Source: G963708235 sp963708235 | GTDB taxonomy: Bacteria; Actinomycetota; Acidimicrobiia; Spongiisociales; UBA5794 | Direction of reading: 5' to 3' | DNA length: 64,000 bases | Assembly: GCA_963708235.1 (NCBI GenBank) | Contig: OY970200.1 | Location: 124,001 to 188,000, forward strand | Shown here: positions 7,962 to 17,518 of the stretch, one piece after another | How positions within the stretch are numbered: position 1 is the stretch's first letter | Layout of the letters: every line of letters starts with the position of its first letter | Program-made: the position numbers and the translations under genes | The notes under the pieces: generated by a model | What the model saw: only the letters and a program-made list of their open reading frames with translations | Databases searched by the model: none | What the model was told of the DNA's origin: nothing

Positions 7962-9221
7962 TCATCCCCTCGGGTCGGGAGGATCTCCGATGCTCACGTC
8001 GGTCCACACCAGGCGATGATCCGACGATGGGAAGGGGAAGACCCCGGTGAGCCTGAACAGAGGATCGGACTGCACCGGCCAGAACACCCCGGCACCCTCG
8101 ATGTCGAGGTTCCACGAGGGAAGGACGTAGTCGGCGCGCAGATTCCCGGGCGCGGTGTCCGAGAAATCGGCGGTGTCGAAGGCCGGATCGGACAGGTGGG
8201 TGGTGTTGGCGCCTCCCTGAAGCACCGAGGCCTCCACGGCGCCTGCGCTGGCAGGTGTCGTCGATGTGTTGACCCGGATGTTGTCGAGCAGGAGTTGCGC
8301 CGACCCGGGGATGCTGTCGCCGTCCAGGGGATCGGAGTTCAGGTCGCCGGCGACGACGAACTTGGCCCGAGACGGCAGACCGCCACGGCGGCCGGCGTCG
8401 TCGTAGATGTAGCCGCTCCGTGCCGGGGTGATGTAGTCGGCCCAGAACCGGATCTCGTCGTGGTTGCGGCGCCCGTTGCGGTCCTCCGGTCCGTCGAACA
8501 CGGGTGGGGTTGGGTGGCTGGCGAGCAGATGCACCGTCTCGCGGCCGATGCGGATCGGGATGTCCCAGTGGCTCTTGGAGGAGAGTCGGAACACGTCGAG
8601 CTCCTCGGGGGAGTACCAGTCGGCGGGAGCGGCCGTCGCCGGATCGTCCGGCAGGAGGGCGCGCGGCATGTCCTTCCACAGGAAGAGCTGGAACGTCCGG
8701 ATCTGCTCGTACCTGATGGGATACATCGAGTACACCGCCATCCCGAACTGCCCCGGGAAGAACCCGAAGCCGAAGGCGTCGTCCGGGCCCCCCACCGTCC
8801 CGTCATTGTTGAGGTCGAACCCCGACGGGATACCCGTGTTCGACGGTGCGGAGTACGCATACGGATAGTTGATGGGCTCGGCACCGTTGTGCGACACCGA
8901 CAGATAGTTGGCCTGGAACGCCGCCAATGACGCCCCGGCGTCGTCGTAGTCGAACTCGTTGATGAGGAGCACATCGGGCCGCGTCCGTTGGATGATCTCG
9001 GCGATCACGCTCGGCTGGGCAGCCGACGGTGCCGCCAGCTCGGCGGCGAGCTGACCGGGGGCACTGCGGTTGAGGGATGCGTTGAACGTGGCGAAGCGGA
9101 TCACCGGGTCGTCCTGACCCGCCGCTCCCGTCGGGGCGATCATGACCGCACCGGCGACCAGGGCAGTGGTCAAGGTCACGGTCCACAGCGAACGGGCACG
9201 GCTCGGGATGGATGTGCTCAC
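7962..9221 (-). CDS. Secreted endonuclease/exonuclease/phosphatase-family protein
   Basis: The protein (419 aa) has a Sec signal peptide (ending near TGAAGQ) and then an endonuclease/exonuclease/phosphatase (DNase I-like) fold. Visible motifs are RFATFNASLNR, VLLINEFDYDD (metal-binding glutamate), LLASHPTPP, VVAGDLNSDPLDGDS (GDxNxxP) and the closing SSDHRLVWTDV (SDH). Extracellular members degrade DNA, phospholipids or phosphate esters; the exact substrate is open. The start is GTG, with GAGAGG eight bases before it. It is followed downstream only by repeat remnants, so it is probably monocistronic. Confidence 0.88.
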   Translation of the reverse strand: MSTSIPSRARSLWTVTLTTALVAGAVMIAPTGAAGQDDPVIRFATFNASLNRSAPGQLAAELAAPSAAQPSVIAEIIQRTRPDVLLINEFDYDDAGASLAAFQANYLSVSHNGAEPINYPYAYSAPSNTGIPSGFDLNNDGTVGGPDDAFGFGFFPGQFGMAVYSMYPIRYEQIRTFQLFLWKDMPRALLPDDPATAAPADWYSPEELDVFRLSSKSHWDIPIRIGRETVHLLASHPTPPVFDGPEDRNGRRNHDEIRFWADYITPARSGYIYDDAGRRGGLPSRAKFVVAGDLNSDPLDGDSIPGSAQLLLDNIRVNTSTTPASAGAVEASVLQGGANTTHLSDPAFDTADFSDTAPGNLRADYVLPSWNLDIEGAGVFWPVQSDPLFRLTGVFPFPSSDHRLVWTDVSIGDPPDPRG

Positions 9222-9470
9222 GGACGGTCCTCTCCACGGGGGCTGTGCTCAGCCTACGCGGTGCGAACGACCGCAGGGTGACGTCGGGGTGAACATCTTC
9301 GCCCGCGGTTGATCCGGCCACGAGCAAAGCGATGCGGGTGTCGCTGGCGGTGTCCGATCAGACCCCGCGGGTTCCCGATGTTTTCGATCCCGGCGGCGAT
9401 GGCACCGGACAAGAGCCTCCCCCTCGGGATCGGGGAGGCACAGGTCGGCGGGTCGTCGTAGGCTGCTCCG

Positions 9471-10019
9471 ATGCCGGCGCGCAACACCAGGGTTTCGTTC
9501 GGTTGGGTGTCCATGGTGCTCCACTGGTCCACCGTGATCCTGGTCGTCTTCCAGTTCGTGATCGGCGTCGGCGACATCGATGTCTTCGGCGACTTCGAGG
9601 ACACACATGCCACTGTCGGGGTCTCGCTGTTGGTGGTCACGGTGCTCCGGTATGTCTGGAGGAAGTCCGTACCGCTCCCGGATTGGCCGCCGCAGCTCAG
9701 CTCGCTTCAGCGCCGACTGGTCCATCTGGTGGAGATGACGCTGTATGCGATGCTCATCGCCAAGCCCGTCACCGGTCTGCTTCTCCTCGGTGCGGATGGC
9801 GAAGACGCCTATCTGTTCGGGTTGATAGAGCTTCCGCAGCTGTGGCCCGAAGACTCCGACCACGAAGACTTCTTCGAACAGGCCCATTTCCTGTCCGGGG
9901 TCGTGCTGCTCGCCGCGCTGGCCTGCCACGTCGCACTGGCGCTGACGAAACGCCTGCTCCCGCGGATGATCCCTTTCGGATCGGCCCGGCCCACGATCGG
10001 CGACGACGCCACGCCCTGA
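9471..10019 (+). CDS. Cytochrome b561-family membrane protein
   Basis: A 182-residue membrane protein with four hydrophobic helices. It matches the bacterial cytochrome b561 (CybB/YodB) family: the first helix contains MVLHWSTV, the second DTHATVGVSL, the third HLVEMTLYAMLIAKPVTG and the fourth FEQAHFLSGVVLLAALACH. These histidines are the likely axial ligands for two haem b groups. It would carry electrons across or within the cytoplasmic membrane, possibly oxidising quinol with superoxide or a periplasmic partner as acceptor. The acidic loop between helices three and four is longer than usual. No obvious operon partner is nearby. Confidence 0.87.
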   Translation: MPARNTRVSFGWVSMVLHWSTVILVVFQFVIGVGDIDVFGDFEDTHATVGVSLLVVTVLRYVWRKSVPLPDWPPQLSSLQRRLVHLVEMTLYAMLIAKPVTGLLLLGADGEDAYLFGLIELPQLWPEDSDHEDFFEQAHFLSGVVLLAALACHVALALTKRLLPRMIPFGSARPTIGDDATP

Positions 10020-10160
10020 TGCCGATCCCACTGCCAGCACGGGCTGCCCACGGGTCGCCGGCGCCGGGGACCATGGGCTGAGGGGTCGTCGGCGCCCCGT
10101 GCGGGTGCGGCCGGCGAACCTCGGCGTCTGGGTCAGCGTCTGGGTCAGCGTCTGGGCCCG

Positions 10161-12929
10161 TCAGGGAAGCGGCATTTCCCGGAGATGCCGCCGGGAGGTG
10201 ATCTCCAACTTGCGGAAGATGCTGCGGAGGTGGGCTTCGATCGTCCGTGGGCTCAGGAACAACTGCGCACCGACCTCGCGGTTGGTGGCACCGGTGGCAA
10301 CCAACCGAGCGATCTGGGTCTCGTGGGCGGTGAGGGCGTCGGTCGCCTGAGCGGTCCGTTTGCGTGGGTGCTCCCCGGTGGCTCGCAGCTCACGGGCGGC
10401 ACGCCCGGCGAACGCCTCCGCACCCATGTTCGCCAGTATCTCGTGGGCGGTGCGGAGCTGTGTGCGGGCGTCCTGGCGTCGACCCTCGCGGCGCAGCCAC
10501 TCGCCGTACACGAGGTGGGTCCGGGCCAGATGGGTGGCCATCCGGCAGTCCCGGAGCCGTTCGATCGCCTCGCGGTAGTGGTCCTCGGCGGCAGGCCCCG
10601 TACTGAGCAGCGCCCTCGAGCGCGCCGCCATCCCGAGCCCCCACGAGGTGCCGGAGGCGCGGGCCCGCGAGGTCAACCGGTCCAGCGCATCGACTGCGCG
10701 CTCCGGCTGGCCGGCACGGACCGCTGCCTCGATCAGTTCGGGCAGTGCCACGCTGCTGTGTGCCAACTCGTCGAGCTCGCACAGCGGTGTCGCGGCACCG
10801 AGAGCGGTGTCGTAGTTGCCCAGCCCGTTGTGCAGGTAGGCGAGCGAGATCTCGGCGCTGCTGACAGTGAGACCCTCGCCTCGCGCCGTCGCCGCCGCGA
10901 CCATTGTCGCAAAGAGCTCGGAGGTCCGGTGCTGTTGCCCGCGCCACGCCGCCAGTGCGAGCCTCGAATTGGGAAGCGGCGGCGCACCCGTTGCCTGGGT
11001 GATCGCATCCTCTTCCGCAAACAGCTCAGCGGCACGGGCGAGCTCGCCGGTGAGCACGAGCACCAGGGCGAGAGCATTGAGCGCGGCCGGGAGTGTGGCC
11101 AGCGCACCCGCTTCGCGGGCGAGCCGAACGGCGCGGCTAGCCAGTAGGTAGATGGCCTCGTCGTCCCACAACATCGCCCCGACATGGCAGGCCAGCCACA
11201 GCCAACGCCCGCTGTTGCCCTCGGTACCGGAGTCGTCGTTGAGCAGCGACTCGAGGGCACGCTGCAAAGTGGGAACACTCGCCTCGTACCCTTGCGTGAA
11301 CCTTATGGCCAGTCCGTCCAGCAGGAGGTCGACCGGCCGCGGCGGCGTCGGCGGCAGAGGTGCGTGGCGGGCCGCTTCGGCCACCTCCAGCAACCCGCCA
11401 CCGCCGCCGAGACGACCGGCGTGGAAGGACGCCTCGAGTGCGTGGAGATAGGTCTGGCGGGAGAGCGCGGCGTCCAGCGGGGCGAGCGTCCTGGCAGCAG
11501 CCAGCAGCATCCCCGGCACCTCGTTGCCGCGTGTCTGGTGAAAGACGATCTGGGCGCGGAGCAACTCGATGCGGGCGCGCTGCAGGGTGTCCAGCGGTCC
11601 GGCGGCGGCGACCCCCAGCAATTCCAGGGCCGCCTCGGACACACCGGCCTCGTGCTTGGCATGTGCCGCCTCCAGTGCCCGTGCCGCCCGGTGTGCAGGG
11701 TCAGGGCTCAGCTCGGCCGCTTGTTGCAGGAACGCCGCCCCGGCGGCCAACCCGCCACGGGCGCGTGCCCGGCCGGCCGAGGCCACCAGCTCTGCGGCGG
11801 TTGCCTCGTCGGTGCCCAGCACCGCCCGTGCACGGTGCCAGGCGCGCCGGTCGGGATCGATCTGCGGATCCGTGACGACCGCCAGCGCCCCGTGCACACG
11901 GCGTTGATCGGGAGCCGTGGCGGCCTGGTAGACCGCCGAGCGCACCAGCGGGTGACGGAACCGCACCCGGGTGTCGAACTCGACCAAACCGGCGGATTCC
12001 GCAGGCCCGGCCGCACCGCGAGCGATCCCCAACTCTGTGGCCGCCCGCCACAGCAGCGCCGCTTCACCGGTGGGTTCGGCGGCGGCAGCCAGCAACAACA
12101 ACTGGGTCTCTTCGGGCAGGGAGCCGGAGCGGAGCCGGAAGCTCTCCTCGATACGGCGCGGTACCCCCAGCGCATCCGGCAGCTCGAACCCACCGGCCAG
12201 CTGCGTCGTCTGTGCGTTCCGGGGCAGCTCGAGCAGCGCCAGGGGGTTTCCGCGCGCCTCGGCAACGATCTGGTCGCATACCTCGTCGTCCAGCGGGGTA
12301 TGGACCGCGGCGGCCAGCAGCGCCCGAGCATCCGTCTGACCGAGCCCGTCGAGACGCAACTCGGGGACTCCGTCGAACGAGGGCACATCCCGGTGGCTGA
12401 GGTCGCGCAGCCCGAACACCAGCGCCACCCGCTCGGCCACTACCCGCCGCGCCACGAAGGCGAGGACCTGTGCGGACGCCTGGTCCAGCCACTGCGCATC
12501 GTCGATGAGGCACAGCAGGGGCTCCTCCTCGGCAACCTCGGACACCAGGTTGAGGGTGGCCAGACCGACCAGGAACCGGTCCGGCGCCGTACCCTCGCTC
12601 AGCCCGAACGCCACCCCGAGGGCCGCCGCCTGCGGGTCGGGCAACGCACTCGCCCGGTCCAGCAGCGGCGCACACAATTGGTGCAGGCCGGCGAACGCAA
12701 ACTGTGTCTCGGATTCCACCCCGATCGCTTGCTCCACCCGGAACCCTGACGAGGCCGCGGTCTTGCGGGCGTGCTGCAGGAGCGCAGTCTTACCGATGCC
12801 CGCTTCCCCGCGCACGATGAGCGTCCCGCTGTGCCCGGCCCGTGACCGGATCAGCAGTTGTTCGATCGTGTCGCGCTCTGCGCGCCGGCCCACAAGGTGC
12901 ACCCGTTGTGCTCCCGCCCACGTACCCAT
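10161..12929 (-). CDS. Large LuxR-family ATPase regulator (LAL/MalT-like)
   Basis: This 922-residue protein has the layout of the LAL (large ATP-binding LuxR) regulators. It starts with an AAA/NB domain (Walker A GEAGIGKTALL near residue 43; Walker B LLCLIDDAQWLD), continues with a long helical TPR-like region, and ends with a LuxR-type helix-turn-helix (LTAHETQIARLVATGATNRE followed by SPRTIEAHLRSI). Such proteins bind ATP and a small inducer and then activate transcription. No adjacent target gene stands out: the cytochrome b561 gene lies downstream on the other strand and the upstream 550 bases have no gene. It lies just inside the most distant, weakest tRNA-Arg remnant. Confidence 0.93.
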   Translation of the reverse strand: MGTWAGAQRVHLVGRRAERDTIEQLLIRSRAGHSGTLIVRGEAGIGKTALLQHARKTAASSGFRVEQAIGVESETQFAFAGLHQLCAPLLDRASALPDPQAAALGVAFGLSEGTAPDRFLVGLATLNLVSEVAEEEPLLCLIDDAQWLDQASAQVLAFVARRVVAERVALVFGLRDLSHRDVPSFDGVPELRLDGLGQTDARALLAAAVHTPLDDEVCDQIVAEARGNPLALLELPRNAQTTQLAGGFELPDALGVPRRIEESFRLRSGSLPEETQLLLLAAAAEPTGEAALLWRAATELGIARGAAGPAESAGLVEFDTRVRFRHPLVRSAVYQAATAPDQRRVHGALAVVTDPQIDPDRRAWHRARAVLGTDEATAAELVASAGRARARGGLAAGAAFLQQAAELSPDPAHRAARALEAAHAKHEAGVSEAALELLGVAAAGPLDTLQRARIELLRAQIVFHQTRGNEVPGMLLAAARTLAPLDAALSRQTYLHALEASFHAGRLGGGGGLLEVAEAARHAPLPPTPPRPVDLLLDGLAIRFTQGYEASVPTLQRALESLLNDDSGTEGNSGRWLWLACHVGAMLWDDEAIYLLASRAVRLAREAGALATLPAALNALALVLVLTGELARAAELFAEEDAITQATGAPPLPNSRLALAAWRGQQHRTSELFATMVAAATARGEGLTVSSAEISLAYLHNGLGNYDTALGAATPLCELDELAHSSVALPELIEAAVRAGQPERAVDALDRLTSRARASGTSWGLGMAARSRALLSTGPAAEDHYREAIERLRDCRMATHLARTHLVYGEWLRREGRRQDARTQLRTAHEILANMGAEAFAGRAARELRATGEHPRKRTAQATDALTAHETQIARLVATGATNREVGAQLFLSPRTIEAHLRSIFRKLEITSRRHLREMPLP

Positions 12930-13484
12930 CGCGTCCGCCTTACCGGAACCAGGTAGGTGTCACGGTAACTGCGGCCGGCGCAAATCGCACCTGCCAGACT
13001 CTGGTTATCCCTCGCTCGGCGTGCCAGTCGTGCCCGGCCATCGCGATATGGCGAGTCATGCGGCATGCCATTGCAACCGAACCGGTGCGTCCGAAGGGCC
13101 GCCTGGCGTAGCTGGTGAAGTCTTCGCCGATTCGTTCGACCTCGGTCTCGAGTGCATCGACGATCAGGGGTTTCGTAACCACCCTGTGCACGGTTCCGAA
13201 CGGCTGTGGCGTGCTCGTATCGCCACATCGATCAGAAGGTTGGAGTGTCGAGCCCTTCGAGCGTGCACCGATACTCTGCACCGCAATACCTGCACGCACA
13301 AGCAAACCTCGACCGGTCGATTCGGGAAGATTCTGCATCCAGCGCACGTCCCCGCCAGCCGTTTTGTCTCTGTACGATACCGAGCAGGAGGAGGTCGATT
13401 GCGTCATGGCTACGTTCCCATGGTGAACTTGTTCCAGGTAGAGGCGCTCACCCCGCCGTGGGTCACGACACCGTTGGTGGCGCC
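12930..13484. other. Gene-free stretch with weak tRNA-Arg remnant D
   Basis: No gene is supported between the LAL regulator and the acetyltransferase. At 13230-13268 the sequence GATCAGAAGGTTGG and then TCGAG...GCGTGC follows the 3' half of the tRNA-Arg gene with several differences. It may be the far end of the whole integration region, about 9.3 kb from the intact tRNA, but the match is short. Confidence 0.4.
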
Positions 13485-14090
13485 GTGACCCGCCCGGACG
13501 CGCCCCACGCAGCGCCGCCCGCCGATCGTCGAACCGGTCCCCCGGATGCCCACCGCCCCGGGCAGCAGAGTGCCGGCGTTCGCGTTGATCCCGCTCGTCT
13601 CGACTGGCTCGAAGCGCTCGCATTGGGCGACGAGGTGTTCACCGCCCGTTTCGGGATGACGGTCGTCGAGGGGTGGGTGGGGTTCCCTGAGGCGCTCCCA
13701 CATGCTGTGGCGGGCGCCCGCAGGCGGTCGGAGGATCCCTGGGGTTCGCACCTGTTCTTCGACGATATCGATGGCGCGCTCGTCGGGTTCGGCGGGTTCA
13801 AGGGTGCACCCCGCGACGGCGAGGTCGAGTTGGGGTATGCGATTGCGCCCGCCCGTCAGGGCCGCGGCATCGCCACGGCAGTGGTCGGCGTGCTCGTGGC
13901 GCGGGCCCGTGCCGCCGGCGTCACGACTGTGGCGGCCCACACCCTTGGCGCCGAGAACCCATCGACGGCCGTGCTGCGCAAGAGCGGCTTCGTCCGTGCC
14001 GGCGATATCGACGACCCCGATCAGGGGACCGTGTGGCGGTGGGAACTCCCCATCGCTCCGCTGGATTCCGCCGGCCAGACCACCGGATAG
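13485..14090 (+). CDS. GNAT-family N-acetyltransferase
   Basis: The protein (201 aa from a GTG start) has the GNAT fold, which moves an acetyl group from acetyl-CoA to an amine. The acetyl-CoA binding motif A is ELGYAIAPARQGRGIATAVV (R/QGxGxA form), followed by the motif B region VAAHTLGAENPSTAVLRKSG. It resembles the RimJ/RimL-like subgroup. Fifty residues at the N terminus are Pro/Arg-rich and may not be translated; a start closer to LDWLEALAL is possible. A 12-bp stem hairpin (14234-14268) follows and would end its transcript. Confidence 0.85.
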   Translation: MTRPDAPHAAPPADRRTGPPDAHRPGQQSAGVRVDPARLDWLEALALGDEVFTARFGMTVVEGWVGFPEALPHAVAGARRRSEDPWGSHLFFDDIDGALVGFGGFKGAPRDGEVELGYAIAPARQGRGIATAVVGVLVARARAAGVTTVAAHTLGAENPSTAVLRKSGFVRAGDIDDPDQGTVWRWELPIAPLDSAGQTTG

Positions 14091-14233
14091 CGACGCAGGC
14101 CACGCCCGACGTCATCTTCGGGGGAGGTCCCGGTGATGGCTGGGCCGCTGCCGTGCGACGCCCAGCGTCCCGGCCTCCGACGGTTGTTCACGGCTGTCCC
14201 GACCGATGAGCAGCGTGGGCTTTCGGGGTCACC

Positions 14234-14268
14234 GCCGGCGTGCCACCCGGCTTGGATGGCACGCCGGC
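14234..14268. terminator. Bidirectional hairpin terminator
   Basis: A perfect 12-base inverted repeat (GCCGGCGTGCCA and its complement TGGCACGCCGGC) with an 11-base loop lies between two convergent genes, the acetyltransferase and the beta-helix protein. Confidence 0.7.
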
Positions 14269-14316
14269 CAGTCGGCGGTGCGCCCCCCTCTGTCCGTGCC
14301 TGTCGCCGGGGGGATC

Positions 14317-16125
14317 TCAGCAGCCGCTGGTCGGTGTGACGACTCTGACGTCTTTGGGGGCGTTGTCTTTGCGGACGATGGGTCCGGTGAAGTGGCAGTT
14401 GGTGAAGGTGACGGGGAAGTCTCTGGTGGCGGTGGCTGAGCTTCGGACGAGGATGGATGTGGGTGATCCGAGGATTTTCCAGTTGTCCCATTGGGCTTGG
14501 GTTTCGGATCCGATGTAGGAGTGGAGTTCGAGTCCGGTGGTGGTGTTGCCGTCGAGGGTGATGGCGGTGTAGCGGTAGCGGTTGCGGTAGGCGCCGTGGT
14601 CGATGCCGACGTCGTTGGCGTAGGCGGTGAAGTTTTGGATGTGGTGGTCCATGGTGCTGGCGTTCTGCCAGGTCCAGATTCCGTTCTTCGAACCGTTGTG
14701 GGCGACGTTGCCGGTGAACAGCCAGTTCTGTTCTTCGTTGGGGGGCCAGGCGAACCCGGCGGCGTCGACGACGCCGGTGGTGCCGGCGGCCCATGAGTCG
14801 ATGACTTTGCCTCCGGTTCCGGCTTGGAGTTCGAACGCTCCCCAGCTGCGATTGAGCTTGCCTCGGCCGTCACCGTGGGGGCTGATCTCGGCGGCGCCGG
14901 CGCGTTCGTAGACGATGTCGTTGGATTCGTTGGAGGGGTGCATGGTTTTGGTGCGGGGGTCCCACCAGTAGGCGGCGCCGCGGGTGCGGTACGCAATGGT
15001 TTCACGGAACGTGATCCCGTGCGAGCCGTGGGCGACAAAGGCGTGACTGTCGCCGTTACGGGCAACGACTCCTTCGACGAGTGACCCGCGGCTGGCGTCG
15101 GCCATGTGATGAAAGTGCAGGGCGTAGCGTCCCATGATGTCGACGTCGTCGCGTTGCGGCCCCATTGCCTCGATCGAGATGTGTTTGATGGTCTGGGGGC
15201 GGGTGGAGTGGATGAAGATGTGGGCCATGTCACCGTTGACGGACCGGATCGTCACGTCACGCGACAGGTTGATCACCTCAGCGGCGGGGACGTTCTTCGA
15301 AAAGCGGGGCACCGGTGAACCGAGCGAGTACGGAGCGAAGGTGTACACACCGGGTTTGACCGGGGCGACCAACAGTTCGTCGGTTTTGTTCCACGTCGGG
15401 TCGGTCCCGGTCCGGTTCCACGCCTTCACCGGGGTCCCGACCGCATCGAGAACACCGTCACCCATCACCCACAGACCCACATCGGACACAACCGGGGACA
15501 TCCCGCCGCCAACGAACCTCGAACTGTCGACACCACTGAACTCCAAGACCGAACCGGTCCGCATCCTGAGCGTCCCGAACACGATCACGTTCCCGGTCGA
15601 CGTCAACGTGCCACGGATCTCACAAATCTGACCAGCGGGCACGGTCACACCAGCCACCTTGTCAGTCAGGACACATGTCGCCCCCGTCGTCGGAACCGTC
15701 GTCGAGGGAGGAGGAACCGTCGTAGGGGGAGGCACCGTCGTGGGAGGAACGGTCGTCGTCGTCGGCGTTGTCGTGGTCGGGGGGCGGGTCGTCGTGGTCG
15801 TGCGCGGCGGTCTGGTGGTCGTGGTCGGCCGCGGAGGCTTCGTCGTCGTCGTCCTCTGCGCCACAACAGCGACGGCCCCGGCAGCGACGGACGCCGAATG
15901 GTCATGGCCACCACCGGCAGCGGTCACCGCACCACCCGTGCCCCGGTCAGCGGCGCCCGCCGCCGGACTGAACGCAACCACAGCGAACATCATCATCGAA
16001 ACCAGAAGAGCAACAGCAACGAAGGAGAGCGCCGAATAGGCCGATTGGCGGCGCATGCCATCGCGTCGGGTGGCCCGTGACGGGCGTCGGCGATCACGCA
16101 ATTGATCAAGCATCGGGATCAACAT
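14317..16125 (-). CDS. Exported beta-helix protein with G8-type domain
   Basis: A protein of about 600 residues with an N-terminal signal/anchor (hydrophobic stretch near residues 30-55), a long Thr/Pro linker (residues ~95-150) typical of actinobacterial cell-surface proteins, then a region resembling the G8 domain and right-handed beta-helix of animal CEMIP/TMEM2 and bacterial relatives (VPAGQICEIRGTLTSTGNV, FGTLRMRTGSVLEFSG, GRYALHFHHMADASRGSLVE). The HFHH motif and repeated short strands suggest a carbohydrate-binding or hydrolysing surface protein; hyaluronan or another polysaccharide is a guess. Start choice among ATGs at residues 1, 5 and 24 is uncertain. The codons of the last third are more T-rich than the neighbourhood. 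Confidence 0.8.
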   Translation of the reverse strand: MLIPMLDQLRDRRRPSRATRRDGMRRQSAYSALSFVAVALLVSMMMFAVVAFSPAAGAADRGTGGAVTAAGGGHDHSASVAAGAVAVVAQRTTTTKPPRPTTTTRPPRTTTTTRPPTTTTPTTTTVPPTTVPPPTTVPPPSTTVPTTGATCVLTDKVAGVTVPAGQICEIRGTLTSTGNVIVFGTLRMRTGSVLEFSGVDSSRFVGGGMSPVVSDVGLWVMGDGVLDAVGTPVKAWNRTGTDPTWNKTDELLVAPVKPGVYTFAPYSLGSPVPRFSKNVPAAEVINLSRDVTIRSVNGDMAHIFIHSTRPQTIKHISIEAMGPQRDDVDIMGRYALHFHHMADASRGSLVEGVVARNGDSHAFVAHGSHGITFRETIAYRTRGAAYWWDPRTKTMHPSNESNDIVYERAGAAEISPHGDGRGKLNRSWGAFELQAGTGGKVIDSWAAGTTGVVDAAGFAWPPNEEQNWLFTGNVAHNGSKNGIWTWQNASTMDHHIQNFTAYANDVGIDHGAYRNRYRYTAITLDGNTTTGLELHSYIGSETQAQWDNWKILGSPTSILVRSSATATRDFPVTFTNCHFTGPIVRKDNAPKDVRVVTPTSGC

Positions 16126-16653
16126 CCTCTACCATTGAGCTATGTTCCAGGGAGCCGCAGAGGTCTTCGCCTGCTCGTGTCAGGGAAGCGGTCCCCACCG
16201 ACAGAGTCGTCATGTCGGTGCGGAGGTCTCGACGTACCATGCTCGTGAGGAAGCCATACCGCAGCAGGGCTGGATCGTTCCGGACACGTCCTGCCCGTGC
16301 GCTATCCGGTGGAATTAGCACCAGAGCCCCGGCTGCTCTGGTCGCTATTCAGACTGTCCAGACGCCTCTAGGCAGTCTCAATAGGTTGTTCGCCGCGGCT
16401 GACACACGGGTTCTCGCCGACGGTTCGATGGGAGTTCGATGGGCCCCCGTCGCCATTGCGGTGTGGGGAGGGAGCGGCGCTGACGAACGGGAACTGCATC
16501 GATGCGGGGGAGGACTTCGCCATGCGACGGAACGGGCGCCGGCCCTGCCGAGGACGGTCGTCGGTGTTCCGATGCGTCGCAGGTTCGGCGACCCGGTGAA
16601 CGGGCCGTCGGGTGCGACCGTGTCACCACCGGTGGGCGGATCTTCCGGTCGGG
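16126..16653. other. Gene-free stretch with tRNA D-arm-like fragment
   Basis: No gene is supported here. On the minus strand 16127-16141 reads AGCTCAATGGTAGAG, the D-arm sequence of many tRNAs, directly in front of the first ATG of the beta-helix gene. No anticodon arm or acceptor stem can be paired with it, so it is at most a relic. Confidence 0.4.
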
Positions 16654-17106
16654 TCAGGCTTCCGGGTCGGTCGCCATCGGCCGGATGAGACCGGTGGCGA
16701 TGGCGCGCTCGGGGTCGTCCCAGATGGCCATGGCGGTGTTCATCGGCATGAAGCCGATACTCGCATACAGGCCCTCGGTGCCAGGGTTGGCGTAGAGGAT
16801 CACCTTCTTGTGCCCGTCGGCGAGCTCGATGAGCCTGCGGATGATCGCCCTTCCCAGCCCGCGGCCCTGGTGGTCGGGATGGACGGCGATGTCGGCGATG
16901 TAGGCGCAGTCGTGCCCGTCGGCGAGGGCGCGACCCGCCCCCACCAAGACTCCGTCGTGGGAGACGAAACACCTGAACATGCTGTTCGCAAAGACCGTGG
17001 CCAGACGATCCGGCGGTTTGTCTCCGAGTGGGGCGATCCGGTACAGCTCGGACAGTTCCACCCAGTCGACGGAGTCGCCGTCGTGGCTCCACACATAATC
17101 CTTCAC
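16654..17106 (-). CDS. GNAT-family N-acetyltransferase
   Basis: The protein (150 aa) has the GNAT signature: strand YIADIAVHPDHQGRGLGRAI contains the acetyl-CoA binding QGRGLG loop, and the C-terminal ILYANPGTEGLYASIGF is motif B. A GTG at 17104-17106 is preferred because AAAGGGAG stands seven bases upstream; the ATG 45 bases further up lacks this. It resembles small acetyltransferases with the central sequence FVSHDGVLVGAGRALADGHD. The acetyl acceptor is unknown. It stands alone. Confidence 0.85.
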   Translation of the reverse strand: MKDYVWSHDGDSVDWVELSELYRIAPLGDKPPDRLATVFANSMFRCFVSHDGVLVGAGRALADGHDCAYIADIAVHPDHQGRGLGRAIIRRLIELADGHKKVILYANPGTEGLYASIGFMPMNTAMAIWDDPERAIATGLIRPMATDPEA

Positions 17107-17518
17107 CGTCGAACTCCCTTTCTGTCCGGACCGGACACCGTATCCTCCCACGATGGCCTTGCGACGGAGCTCTATCAGCGTCGCCCTCCTGCGGGCAATC
17201 TGCTGGACCCAGCCTGGCCCCTGGGGCGAGCCAGCCGGGTTGAAGATCTGAGCCGATCGACGGGTTGGGCAAGCCTTCGGGTACCCGTGTGGCGCATGTG
17301 TACGGTGACAATCTCAGGGAAGCCCGATTCACCCCGGTCGAACACCACGTCTCGCCGCCGCTCGGGCAGGTACCACGGACGACCCACATCCACTCTGGAG
17401 TTGCCTAAGCCCAGGACGGGTACGGATCCCGGGCGGTCATGCGCCGTGGTGTGCGGCGAAGGTGGTCAGTCTTCCAGCGTGCCGGCTCGCACGTCCAGGC
17501 GGGCGGCGGTTCGGGCCG

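Noticed and set aside
11184..12749. Long plus-strand frame of about 520 codons opposite the LAL regulator
   Set aside because: It is the mirror frame of a GC-rich real gene on the other strand; it has no domain and no ribosome-binding site.
13090..13230. Integrase-like remnant in front of the weak tRNA copy D
   Set aside because: All six frames were read; none shows the R-H-R-Y integrase pattern or the C-terminal GHL motif.
15680..15860. Low-complexity GTC/ACC repeats as a CRISPR or VNTR
   Set aside because: They encode the Thr/Pro linker of the beta-helix protein and have no constant unit and spacer.
16127..16141. Possible tRNA gene on the minus strand
   Set aside because: Only a D-arm-like 15-mer is present; no anticodon arm, T-arm or acceptor stem can be formed.
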